From positions 1 to 7,977 of the forward strand of contig JAJZSS010000054.1 of assembly GCA_021849525.1 (NCBI GenBank): 7,977 nt of DNA, in the 5' to 3' direction. Below the pieces are notes generated by a model, which did no database searches, had not been told where the DNA came from, and was given only the letters and a program-made list of their open reading frames with translations. Shown in pieces: positions 1 through 5,444 of this stretch. The position numbers and the translations under genes were made by a program. How positions within the stretch are numbered: the first letter of the stretch is position 1; each line of letters starts with the position of its first letter. This stretch comes from Chloroflexota bacterium. Lineage in GTDB: Bacteria > Chloroflexota > Anaerolineae > Anaerolineales > UBA4823.

Positions 1-336
1 GAACATCCACAGGTTTTCGCGCACGGTAAGCAGCCCATATCCGGATGATTCACCCCCCGAGACCATATTGATCCGGGGGCGAACCAGGTGGGGCTCCTGA
101 TAGACATCATGACCGGCTACCCAGGCTTTCCCGCTGGAAGGCGCCAGCAGGGTGGTGAGGATTTTGATGAGGGTGGTCTTGCCGGCCCCGTTTGGCCCCA
201 GCAGGCCAAATAGCTCGCCGGGTTTAACCTCCAGGTCGACATCCTGTAAAGCGACCAGTTGTTTGGCTTCTTGCTTCTTACTGCCCCGGATCTTGTAGAT
301 CCGGCTCAATTTTTCGGTGCGAATTGCAAGGTTCAT
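1..336 (-). CDS. ABC transporter ATP-binding protein, N-terminal part (runs off window start)
   Basis: This is the nucleotide-binding subunit of an ABC transporter, the cytoplasmic ATPase that powers a membrane permease. The first 112 residues are inside the window and the 3' part is missing. The Walker A motif GPNGAGKTT lies at about residues 47-55, followed by ILTTLLAPSSGKAWVAGHD, typical of the DrrA/CcmA-like export ATPases. The region before the helical domain reads NMVSGGESSGYGLLTVRENL (residues 90-109). Most relatives carry a Q-loop glutamine where this protein has Gly-Gly-Glu, so the Q-loop is atypical. Signature motif, Walker B and H-loop lie outside the window. The ATG at 334-336 is chosen because the protein aligns from there and AGGA lies about 5 nt upstream. 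The substrate cannot be told. A permease gene is expected beyond position 1 but is not seen. Confidence 0.93.
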   Translation of the reverse strand, partial: MNLAIRTEKLSRIYKIRGSKKQEAKQLVALQDVDLEVKPGELFGLLGPNGAGKTTLIKILTTLLAPSSGKAWVAGHDVYQEPHLVRPRINMVSGGESSGYGLLTVRENLWMF

Positions 337-359
337 AGATTTCCTGGCTGTACTGTCAA
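332..359 (-). promoter_or_regulatory. Consensus -35-like TTGACA upstream of ABC gene, -10 partner doubtful
   Basis: TTGACA lies on the minus strand at 359-354. A TATGAA hexamer follows after 16 bp at 337-332, but it overlaps the ATG at 336-334, so this pair would start transcription inside the gene. Either TTGACA is coincidental or part of the response-regulator site, or translation begins further downstream than annotated. Recorded as a weak candidate. Confidence 0.2.
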
Positions 360-362
360 GAT

Positions 363-395
363 TGTTGGGTGAACGTAGGGTAATCGTAGGGTAAG
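363..395 (-). repeat. Three tandem 11-bp direct repeats upstream of the ABC ATPase gene
   Basis: Read on the minus strand there are three head-to-tail 11-bp units: CTTACCCTACG (395-385), ATTACCCTACG (384-374) and a weaker TTCACCCAACA (373-363). The first two differ only in the first base. An 11-bp period is one helical turn and is the hallmark of binding sites for OmpR/PhoB-class winged-helix response regulators. The third unit contains TTCACC, as in actinobacterial PhoP direct-repeat units. The array ends 27 bp before the ATG of the ABC gene, so it probably controls that gene. The regulator is inferred, not shown. Confidence 0.55.
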
Positions 396-467
396 CGTCA
401 AGCAGGCTTTAATGACATTTGATAAACTGTTACTCGAAGGGCGATTTCTCTTCTTCTCCTCCTTAGA

Positions 468-496
468 GAGAGCCGGGAGCGGCGTACCCGGCTCTC
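468..496 (-). terminator. Hairpin after tag, likely transcription terminator without a U-tract
   Basis: A perfect 10-bp inverted repeat, GAGAGCCGGG (468-477) with CCCGGCTCTC (487-496), encloses a 9-nt loop. It begins 27 bp after the tag stop codon and sits before the ABC gene transcribed in the same direction. On the minus strand the bases after the stem are purine-rich (AAGGAGGAG at 464-456) rather than a U-run, so it is not a canonical intrinsic terminator. It could act as a terminator, an mRNA 3'-end stabiliser or an attenuator of read-through into the ABC gene. Confidence 0.5.
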
Positions 497-523
497 ATCG
501 ATTCTACCGCCCGCCATTCTATT

Positions 524-1108
524 TCACCTGCCCCCCAGAGCGCGATACCGAAAACAATCGATGGTATGATCATTGACCATGCCGGTGGCCTGCATATGGG
601 CATAGATGATCGTCGGTCCTACAAATTTGAAACCCCGCTGGATCAAGTCTTTGCTCAAAGCTTCAGCGATTGGAGTTTTGGCTGGCAGATCAGCCAGAGT
701 TCGCCGGGCGCTCTGCAAGGGCTTGCCGTCGACGAACTGCCAGATATAGGCGTCAAAGCTGCCAAATTCCTCCTGGACTTTCAGGAAAGCCCGGGCATTG
801 CTGATTGAGGCCTGGATCTTGAGCCGGTTGCGGACAATACCTGGATTTGCCATTAGATCGGCGAATTTAGCTTCATCGTAGCGGGCTACGATTTCCGGGT
901 CAAATCCGGCATAGGCTGCCTGGTAAGCCGGGCGTTTGCGCAGGATTGTGATCCAGCTCAAACCGGCCTGGGCGCCTTCCAGGATCAAAAACTCGAACAA
1001 TTTCCGGTCGTCATGCACCGGGACGCCCCATTCTTCATCATGGTATTGCACATACAACGGGTCATTTCCGGGCCAGGCACAGCGGCTGAGGGTTGTATCG
1101 GTGGTCAT
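524..1108 (-). CDS. tag: DNA-3-methyladenine glycosylase I
   Basis: Tag is a cytoplasmic base-excision repair enzyme that removes 3-methyladenine from alkylated DNA. At 194 aa it is close to the E. coli enzyme (187 aa). The family zinc ligands are all present: C10 and H23 near the N-terminus (RCAWP, QYHDEEWG), H181 and C185 near the C-terminus (NDHTIDC). The LEGAQAGLSWITIL block (43-56) carries the catalytic-pocket Glu (E44) and Trp (W52), and RGFKFVGPTIIYAHMQATG is the conserved C-terminal helix region. It starts with ATG at 1106-1108, 14 nt after the stop of the alkyltransferase-like gene, behind a strong GGAGGA (1119-1114). The spacing indicates co-transcription with that gene and the upstream WD40 gene. 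Nothing looks broken. The pairing of a base-excision enzyme with an alkyl-lesion sensor suggests one alkylation-repair unit. Confidence 0.96.
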   Translation of the reverse strand: MTTDTTLSRCAWPGNDPLYVQYHDEEWGVPVHDDRKLFEFLILEGAQAGLSWITILRKRPAYQAAYAGFDPEIVARYDEAKFADLMANPGIVRNRLKIQASISNARAFLKVQEEFGSFDAYIWQFVDGKPLQSARRTLADLPAKTPIAEALSKDLIQRGFKFVGPTIIYAHMQATGMVNDHTIDCFRYRALGGR

Positions 1109-1122
1109 GACAGTCCTCCGGA

Positions 1123-1506
1123 TTATGAATCTGCTGCCAGACCGGGTGTTACTGGCCCTTCCCAGCCAAAGCGCTTCAGGTCAATTTTCCCACTGGGTCC
1201 GAACACCACGCCTTCTTCTTGGAGAAGGCCCTGCTGGCGCTCGTAAGGTCCGCCGCGCGGCAGGCTGATCATCCCCTGGCTGTTAACTACTCGCTGCCAG
1301 GGTACATCCGCCGGGCAGCGGGCCATTGCCCCGCCGACCCAACGCGCTCCCCAGGCCCGATAATCATCCGGGCTCACGTTCGGGGGCAGGGGCACCCAGG
1401 TGGCCAGCATGCCATACGAGGCGACTTTCCCGGCGGGTATTTGCCGCGCCAGCGCCCAGACCTGCTGGTAGTACTGGTTCTGATTGGGAGGGGACGTAAA
1501 ACCCAT
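1123..1506 (-). CDS. Alkyltransferase-like protein (ATL/YbaZ-type MGMT paralog)
   Basis: This 127-aa protein has the DNA-binding domain of O6-alkylguanine-DNA alkyltransferases: YYQQVWALARQIPAGKVASYG (12-32), the ARWVGGAM stretch with the presumed arginine finger R55, and the active-site region at 68-75. The family signature PCHR is replaced by P69-W70-Q71-R72, so the alkyl-accepting cysteine is missing. Trp at this site is the mark of ATL proteins (E. coli YbaZ, S. pombe Atl1), which bind O6-alkylguanine, flip the base and hand the lesion to nucleotide excision repair. Y31 matches the conserved tyrosine used for base flipping. His is also replaced by Gln. A short insert (VPLPPNVSPDDYR) follows the first helices. 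The ATG at 1504-1506 lies 3 nt after the WD40 stop. C64 is nearby but outside the PCHR position and is not expected to act as acceptor. Confidence 0.9.
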   Translation of the reverse strand: MGFTSPPNQNQYYQQVWALARQIPAGKVASYGMLATWVPLPPNVSPDDYRAWGARWVGGAMARCPADVPWQRVVNSQGMISLPRGGPYERQQGLLQEEGVVFGPSGKIDLKRFGWEGPVTPGLAADS

Positions 1507-1509
1507 CGC

Positions 1510-2421
1510 TCACACTCCGATCGAAGCGAGATCCCAGATTCGCACTTTGCGGTCTGCAAAACCGGCTGCCATACCTTTCCCATCCGGGGCGAAGGCGATC
1601 CCTGCGATGGCTGCAGGTTTAAATTGAATTTCTTCGACAATCTCACCCGAGAGCCAGTCACAGAGCAAAATTTGATGCTCGGCGCCAATAGCGCACAATG
1701 TCCCATTGGGGTGGAAGGCAAACGATCCCATCCGGCTTTTGGGGAGCTGGATTTCACGTTTTAGCTGCAAGCCCTCGGCGCTCCATAAGCGTAATATGCC
1801 GGCATTGTCGATGGAGAGCAAATAATGTCCATCGGGGGTAAATGCCAGGGTGCCGACGGCGTCCTGATGGCCGTGCAGCTTTTTTTGGATCGTCTGGGAA
1901 GGGAGGTCCCAGATACAGATTTCCTCGCCCAAGCCGGAAGATGCCAGGGTTTTGCCATCCGGGCTGAAAGCCAGGGAGGTAACATTGCGCTTATGCCCCT
2001 TCAAAACGCCCAGCAATTCACCGGTGAGGATACTCCACAGCATGACCTGCGCATCGTAAGAGGCGCTGGCAGCCAGTGAGCCATCCGGCGCAACGCGCAG
2101 GCCAGCGACCGTCTTTTTATGCCCGGAAAGCGTATGCATCCGCTGCAAGGCGGGCCAGGACCAGACACAAACATTGGTATCCGTAGAAGCGGAGAGTAAG
2201 AATTGCCGGTCGGGAGTAAAAGCCAGGCTGTTGACGCTGTTGGCGTGGGCGGACACTTCGCGGATCAAGTGTGGCCGGCCGGATTCTGCTGTCTCCGGCA
2301 GCTTCCAGTGGCGGATCATCTTATCCATGCCGGCGGTCACCAGCTCGTCGTTTCTTCCCGGGTAGACAACCGGGAGGACATAATTCGCATGGGCCTCAAA
2401 TTCCAGGCTTAATTGAACCAT
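1510..2421 (-). CDS. WD40-repeat seven-bladed beta-propeller protein
   Basis: A 303-aa protein made almost entirely of WD40 repeats, with no signal peptide or membrane segment, so probably a cytoplasmic scaffold or interaction platform. I count seven repeats at about residues 10-41, 58-90, 99-131, 141-173, 183-214, 225-257 and 268-298. Typical motifs are SGHKKTV, KGHKRNV, HGHQDAV at blade starts and F(S/T)PDG turns. Blades end in VWSW, LWSI, IWDL, LWSA and IWDL. Blade 6 is degenerate (LLCDW). The N-terminal strand (residues 2-9) probably closes the ring with the last blade. No enzymatic domain is attached. The ATG at 2419-2421 has AAGGAG 6 nt upstream. It is the first gene of a unit with the alkyltransferase-like gene (3-nt gap) and tag. 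The partner and function are unknown. The coupling suggests, but does not prove, a repair-related role. Confidence 0.9.
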   Translation of the reverse strand: MVQLSLEFEAHANYVLPVVYPGRNDELVTAGMDKMIRHWKLPETAESGRPHLIREVSAHANSVNSLAFTPDRQFLLSASTDTNVCVWSWPALQRMHTLSGHKKTVAGLRVAPDGSLAASASYDAQVMLWSILTGELLGVLKGHKRNVTSLAFSPDGKTLASSGLGEEICIWDLPSQTIQKKLHGHQDAVGTLAFTPDGHYLLSIDNAGILRLWSAEGLQLKREIQLPKSRMGSFAFHPNGTLCAIGAEHQILLCDWLSGEIVEEIQFKPAAIAGIAFAPDGKGMAAGFADRKVRIWDLASIGV

Positions 2422-2459
2422 TAACGGCTCCTTGACGGGACTATTTTGCAGAGGTGGAG

Positions 2460-2488
2460 TGTATACCGGAAACAGACTAAAGTAAATA
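2460..2488 (-). promoter_or_regulatory. Possible promoter of the WD40-atl-tag unit
   Basis: On the minus strand a -10-like TATACA lies at 2465-2460. Upstream, TTTACT (2486-2481) would serve as -35 with a 15-bp spacer, shorter than the usual 17. Transcription would start near 2453, giving a leader of about 30 nt that contains the AAGGAG ribosome site. AT-rich TATGAT/TAAAAT sequences at 2523-2513 are an alternative -10 region for the same direction. Neither is strong. Confidence 0.3.
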
Positions 2489-2496
2489 CGCTTTAG
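2477..2496. repeat. Inverted repeat CTAAAG-N8-CTTTAG
   Basis: Perfect 6-bp arms at 2477-2482 and 2491-2496 separated by 8 bp. It covers the -35 position of the candidate WD40-operon promoter, which is where a repressor operator would sit. No known regulator is recognised. Confidence 0.35.
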
Positions 2497-2513
2497 ACCC
2501 GCGTAAGGTTGAA

Positions 2514-2526
2514 TTTTATCATAAAA
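2514..2526. repeat. AT-rich palindrome TTTTATCATAAAA
   Basis: A 13-bp palindrome with 6-bp arms around a single central C, in the divergent region between the WD40 gene and murJ. In AT-rich DNA such palindromes arise by chance fairly easily. It may be an operator or part of a -10 region on either strand. Confidence 0.3.
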
Positions 2527-2550
2527 ACCAGGTCAAATAAAATAATTCAA

Positions 2551-2562
2551 GAACATTTGTTC
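2551..2562. promoter_or_regulatory. Candidate LexA (SOS) box GAACATTTGTTC
   Basis: The sequence is GAACA-TT-TGTTC, a perfect 5-bp-arm palindrome matching the GAAC-N4-GTTC core of the LexA/DinR operator known from Bacillus and other Gram-positive bacteria. It lies 130 bp upstream of the WD40-atl-tag unit and 75 bp upstream of murJ. The downstream minus-strand unit encodes two alkylation-damage proteins, which makes SOS control plausible. The LexA box of the source organism is not known from this window, and no lexA gene is present here. Confidence 0.45.
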
Positions 2563-2600
2563 GCTGTCGGGATGTTTTTCAATCCCTGCCTCAGTCGCGA

Positions 2601-2628
2601 TTAGGTCCGCAGGAGTAAGGGTTATAAT
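2601..2628 (+). promoter_or_regulatory. Promoter of murJ, consensus -10 TATAAT
   Basis: A perfect -10 hexamer TATAAT lies at 2623-2628. The best -35 candidate is the weak TTAGGT at 2601-2606 with a 16-bp spacer. Transcription should begin near 2635-2636, at or one base before the GTG start codon at 2637, implying a leaderless message. Confidence 0.55.
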
Positions 2629-2636
2629 ATCCGGCA

Positions 2637-4223
2637 GTGACCCCCCCAGAGACTTCTGCCAATCGTCAAATTGCCCGCGCTGCCGGCACGGTGATGTTTG
2701 CCTTCTTGCTCAGCACCCTGACCGGGCTGCTGCGTTGGGTACTGGTCGCCAATGCTTTTGGTACTTCTACAGAGATGGAAGCATTCTCTGCCGCCAACCG
2801 TGTCTCGGAGACGCTGTATTATCTGGTGGCAGGCGGAGCACTGGGCTCGGCATTTATTCCCACCTTCACCGGTTTGCTGGCGAAAGACCAGCGCCGCAAA
2901 GCCTGGGAGATGGCTTCGGCGGTCATAAATCTGGTGCTGCTGATCCTGATCTTTGCCAGCCTGCTGGCGGCCATCTTCGCCCCCCAGATTGTGCGCTATA
3001 TCCTCGCCCCGGGTTTTGCCAGTGACCCGGATAAATTCGATCTGACCGTCTCGCTGACGCGCCTGATGCTGCCCTCTGCGATCATCTTCGGGGTCAGCGG
3101 GCTGGTGATGGGTATCTTGAATTCCCACCAGATCTTTCTGTTTCCGGCTCTGGCGCCTTCCATGTATGCCCTGGGGATGATCTTTGGAGTGCTGGTCCTC
3201 TCCCCAAAGATGGGAATCTATGGATTGGCCTGGGGCGTGCTGCTGGGAGCGGGGCTGCACCTGCTGGTGCAAATTCCGGTGTTGGTCCGCCAGGGTGGGC
3301 GCTATTCGGCGACGCTGGGGTTACGCCTGGCGGAGGTGGGTGAGGTCGCCCGGTTGATGGGGCCGCGCTTGCTGGGCGTGGCTGTGGTACAGCTGAATTT
3401 CTGGATTAATGTGCGCCTGGCGTCGGGCATGCCGGAAGGCAGCGTCAATGGGGTCACTTATGCCTTTACTCTGATGCTTATGCCGCAGACCGTGATCGCC
3501 CAATCGATTGCTACGGCGGCAATGCCAACTTTTGCCGCCCAGTATGCGCGCGGCCAGATCAGCGAGATGCGGCATTCGCTCTCGGCGACCCTGCGAGGGG
3601 TCCTGCTGCTGGCGCTGCCTGCCAGCGTGGGATTGGTGCTGCTGCGCTTTCCACTGGTTGCCACCCTCTACCAGCGCGGCGAATTCGATGCCCACTCCAC
3701 CGAGCTGGTCGCCTGGGCCTTGCTCTGGTATGGCGTGGGTTTAATCGGCCATTCGGTCGTGGAGATACTGGCGCGGGCTTTTTACGCCTTGCACGACACG
3801 CGCACCCCGGTCCTGATAGGGGCAGGCGCGATGGGCTTGAATGTGGTGTTTAGTTTTCTGTTTGCCGCCTGGTTTGAGCGCCTGGGATGGATGCCGCATG
3901 GCGGCCTGGCCCTGGCAAACACGGTCGCAACCGGCCTTGAAATGCTGGGGCTGCTGATCGCCATGCGCCTTCGCCTGGGTGGACTGGCAGGTGCCCATAT
4001 CCTGAAAGGCCTGGCGCAGGCGGGGATCGCCTCGGCCGGGATGGCTGCCTTCCTGCTGTTAAGTGAGAATTGGCTGGCAGCTCAGCCTGCCTGGCGGGCG
4101 CTCAGCGTGGGGGTGGCCGGCGGGGGGCTGGTGTACGGGCTGGGGGGCATTTTGCTGGGAATCGGAGAAGTGCGCAGCCTGCTCAACTGGCTGGCTCGCC
4201 GGCTGGGCTGGCCCAGGAAATAG
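2637..4223 (+). CDS. murJ: MurJ/MviN-family lipid II flippase, divergent
   Basis: A 528-aa polytopic membrane protein of the MOP superfamily, about the usual MurJ length, with around 14 hydrophobic helices. MurJ moves lipid II across the inner membrane for peptidoglycan synthesis. Family landmarks are GTSTEMEAFSAANRV (42-56), LVAGGALGSAFIPTF (63-77), and TYAFTLMLMPQTVIAQSIAT near 274-293. By eye alignment with E. coli MurJ, R24 is kept (R33) and D39 becomes E48, but R18, R52 and R270 correspond to T27, Y61 and T278. The substrate-binding arginines are therefore largely absent. GTG at 2637 is chosen because TATAAT ends only 8 bp upstream, no ribosome site is present, and the N-terminal helix (NRQIARAAGTVMFAF) matches the family start. 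An ATG at 2694 would cut into helix 1. The gene is monocistronic and converges on the PAP2-like gene with a 21-bp gap. It could be a relative with another lipid-linked substrate. Confidence 0.88.
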   Translation: MTPPETSANRQIARAAGTVMFAFLLSTLTGLLRWVLVANAFGTSTEMEAFSAANRVSETLYYLVAGGALGSAFIPTFTGLLAKDQRRKAWEMASAVINLVLLILIFASLLAAIFAPQIVRYILAPGFASDPDKFDLTVSLTRLMLPSAIIFGVSGLVMGILNSHQIFLFPALAPSMYALGMIFGVLVLSPKMGIYGLAWGVLLGAGLHLLVQIPVLVRQGGRYSATLGLRLAEVGEVARLMGPRLLGVAVVQLNFWINVRLASGMPEGSVNGVTYAFTLMLMPQTVIAQSIATAAMPTFAAQYARGQISEMRHSLSATLRGVLLLALPASVGLVLLRFPLVATLYQRGEFDAHSTELVAWALLWYGVGLIGHSVVEILARAFYALHDTRTPVLIGAGAMGLNVVFSFLFAAWFERLGWMPHGGLALANTVATGLEMLGLLIAMRLRLGGLAGAHILKGLAQAGIASAGMAAFLLLSENWLAAQPAWRALSVGVAGGGLVYGLGGILLGIGEVRSLLNWLARRLGWPRK

Positions 4224-4244
4224 ATAAAGCAAGGTTTGAGGGGA

Positions 4245-4697
4245 TTAAAACCCGACCATCCACAGGATCTGGGCGATCAACAAACCCAAAACGGTGCCCC
4301 CGAGGGCTTCGAGGGGGGTATGCCCCAACACTTCGCGCAGCTTTTGCTGTTGGATGGGGTGTCCGGTAGCCATATCTTCGACAATTGCATTGATCATCTC
4401 AGCATGTTTACCGGCCTGGCGGCGGATTCCGGTGGCGTCATAAATCACGATCATTGCCAGGACGAAGGCCAAGGCGTACAGAGGCGAGCCAAAACCAGCC
4501 CGCAGTCCGATGGCGTGACATGCCCCGGCGACCAGGGCGGAATGTGAGCTGGGCATTCCCCCGGCCCTCAACAGCAGCGACCAGTTCCAGCGTTTGGTGG
4601 TGAAATATTCCAGGGGAACTTTGACGATTTGGGCCAGGGTCCAGGGGAGTAAGGCGCTCCACAGGACCTGGTTGTTAAATATTTCTAAGATGCTCAT
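4245..4697 (-). CDS. Divergent PAP2 family membrane protein (DUF212, YuiD-like)
   Basis: A 150-aa integral membrane protein resembling B. subtilis YuiD. The family pattern is clear: KVPLEYFTTKRWNWSLL (26-42), GGMPSSHSALV (46-56), YDATGIRRQAGKHAEMIN (86-103) and LGHTPLEALGGTVLG (124-138). These include the SxxH-type and Asp/Arg residues thought to be remnants of the PAP2 phosphatase site. The biochemical function of the family is not settled; a lipid phosphate-related role is only suspected. I start at ATG 4695-4697 because the protein aligns with YuiD from there, and AAAGG lies 11 nt upstream. An in-frame ATG at 4751 would add 18 non-conserved residues and overlap xseB by 20 bp with no ribosome site. 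It is the last gene of the xseA operon, 34 bp after xseB. Confidence 0.88.
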   Translation of the reverse strand: MSILEIFNNQVLWSALLPWTLAQIVKVPLEYFTTKRWNWSLLLRAGGMPSSHSALVAGACHAIGLRAGFGSPLYALAFVLAMIVIYDATGIRRQAGKHAEMINAIVEDMATGHPIQQQKLREVLGHTPLEALGGTVLGLLIAQILWMVGF

Positions 4698-4731
4698 CAG
4701 TGTTGTGACCTTTGTTTGTATGCTGCTGGCT

Positions 4732-4974
4732 TTATGAGATCGCCTCACCATCTACGGGTAAGATTTGGTCCCCCGAAATTTGTTCAATCCGCAGCTCGGC
4801 TTGATCTAACAGTATACTGCAGTAGCGCGCCAGCACCTGGCCGCGCTCATAGAGTGCCAGGGCTTCTTCCAGCGGGCGTTCGGAAGATTCCAGGTCGCTG
4901 ACGATCTGCTCCAGCTCAGCCAGGGCCTGCTCATACGGGATGTTCTCCAGGGATTTTTCAGTCTGGTTCGTCAT
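4732..4974 (-). CDS. xseB: Exodeoxyribonuclease VII small subunit
   Basis: The 80-aa XseB subunit binds XseA to make exonuclease VII, which degrades single-stranded DNA from both ends into oligonucleotides. The conserved core is YEQALAELEQIVSDLE (14-29) followed by PLEEALALYERGQVL (34-48) and a second helix ILLDQAELRIEQI (54-66), the helical hairpin characteristic of the family. Length is normal (E. coli 80 aa). The ATG at 4972-4974 overlaps the stop of the upstream membrane-protein gene (ATGA), and a perfect AGGAGG (4987-4982) lies 7 nt upstream inside that gene, so translation is probably coupled. Unusually, xseB is separated from xseA by that membrane-protein gene. Confidence 0.96.
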   Translation of the reverse strand: MTNQTEKSLENIPYEQALAELEQIVSDLESSERPLEEALALYERGQVLARYCSILLDQAELRIEQISGDQILPVDGEAIS

Positions 4975-5444
4975 TCGCTTTCCTCCTCTGGAAGCGGGTT
5001 GGGACGCTCGCGGTCGGTTTCTTGCTGTCTCAGGAGTTGGGCTAACAGCGCCTCGTCTGGCAGAATTTCCAGTGCCCGGCGGGTAAATTCATCTGTAGTG
5101 TGCCCCAGCTCGGAGTGTTTGCGGCTCACTTCGCCTGCCAGGAGTTTTGCATAGATCCTGGTCGGGCTTTTGGCTTTTGACTGCGAGGCGACAAAGATGG
5201 CAAATACAATCACTGCCAGGCCAATCAATGCTGCCGTGATGGCGGTCATGGCCCAATTGGATTTGCTGAAGATAAAAACTGCGATGATAGTCAGGGCGCC
5301 CGGGATCAACCAGGTGCGCAGCCCCAGGTTGAATGCCCGGTTCGATTCGCGCAGCACAGCCGCCTCCAGCTCCTGGTGGGCAGCCAGGACCAGATCATCC
5401 AGGGTCTCGACCTCGCTAAATAACAGGTTTTCTGCGGATTCCAT
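4971..5444 (-). CDS. Hypothetical two-helix membrane protein between xseA and xseB
   Basis: I do not recognise this family. The 157-aa product has an acidic N-terminal helix (ETLDDLVLAAHQELEAAV, about 13-30), two hydrophobic segments at about 44-60 and 65-87 joined by a short SKSNW turn, then a soluble helical tail of about 70 residues ending in a charged PNPLPEEESE. No signal peptide is seen. The likely topology is both ends in the cytoplasm. The start is ATG at 5442-5444, 5 nt after the xseA stop, with GAGGAA 8 nt upstream. A GTG immediately before it (5447) is an alternative adding one residue. Its stop overlaps the xseB start (ATGA). The very tight spacing suggests the three proteins are made together. 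Possible roles are membrane tethering of exonuclease VII or an unrelated passenger. Neither is shown. Confidence 0.85.
   Translation of the reverse strand: MESAENLLFSEVETLDDLVLAAHQELEAAVLRESNRAFNLGLRTWLIPGALTIIAVFIFSKSNWAMTAITAALIGLAVIVFAIFVASQSKAKSPTRIYAKLLAGEVSRKHSELGHTTDEFTRRALEILPDEALLAQLLRQQETDRERPNPLPEEESE

Noticed and set aside
416..464. AAGGAGGAG at 464-456 (minus) as ribosome site for a small gene
   Set aside because: The nearest ATG downstream (418-416) is about 37 nt away and opens only six codons before a stop.
1123..1506. Active O6-methylguanine-DNA methyltransferase (ogt)
   Set aside because: The acceptor cysteine is Trp, so ATL is the better call.
1374..1757. Minus-strand 127-codon frame overlapping the ATL/WD40 junction
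   Set aside because: Overlaps both real genes in another frame, and its end fragment does not match the MGMT fold.
1219..1764. Plus-strand 181-codon open frame across the ATL and WD40 genes
   Set aside because: It is antisense to two well-supported genes, has no recognisable domain, and is a by-product of GC-rich codon use.
2622..3272. Minus-strand 216-codon open frame opposite murJ
   Set aside because: Composition is Gln/His/Arg-rich low-complexity typical of the antisense of a hydrophobic membrane protein; no start signal.
4203..4216. CTGGGC-TG-GCCCAG palindrome at the end of murJ as terminator
   Set aside because: The 2-nt loop is too tight, it lies inside the coding sequence, and no T-run follows. 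No terminator is visible between the convergent genes.
4698..4751. Longer start (ATG 4751) for the PAP2-like gene
   Set aside because: The extra 18 residues do not resemble the family, lack a ribosome site and overlap xseB.
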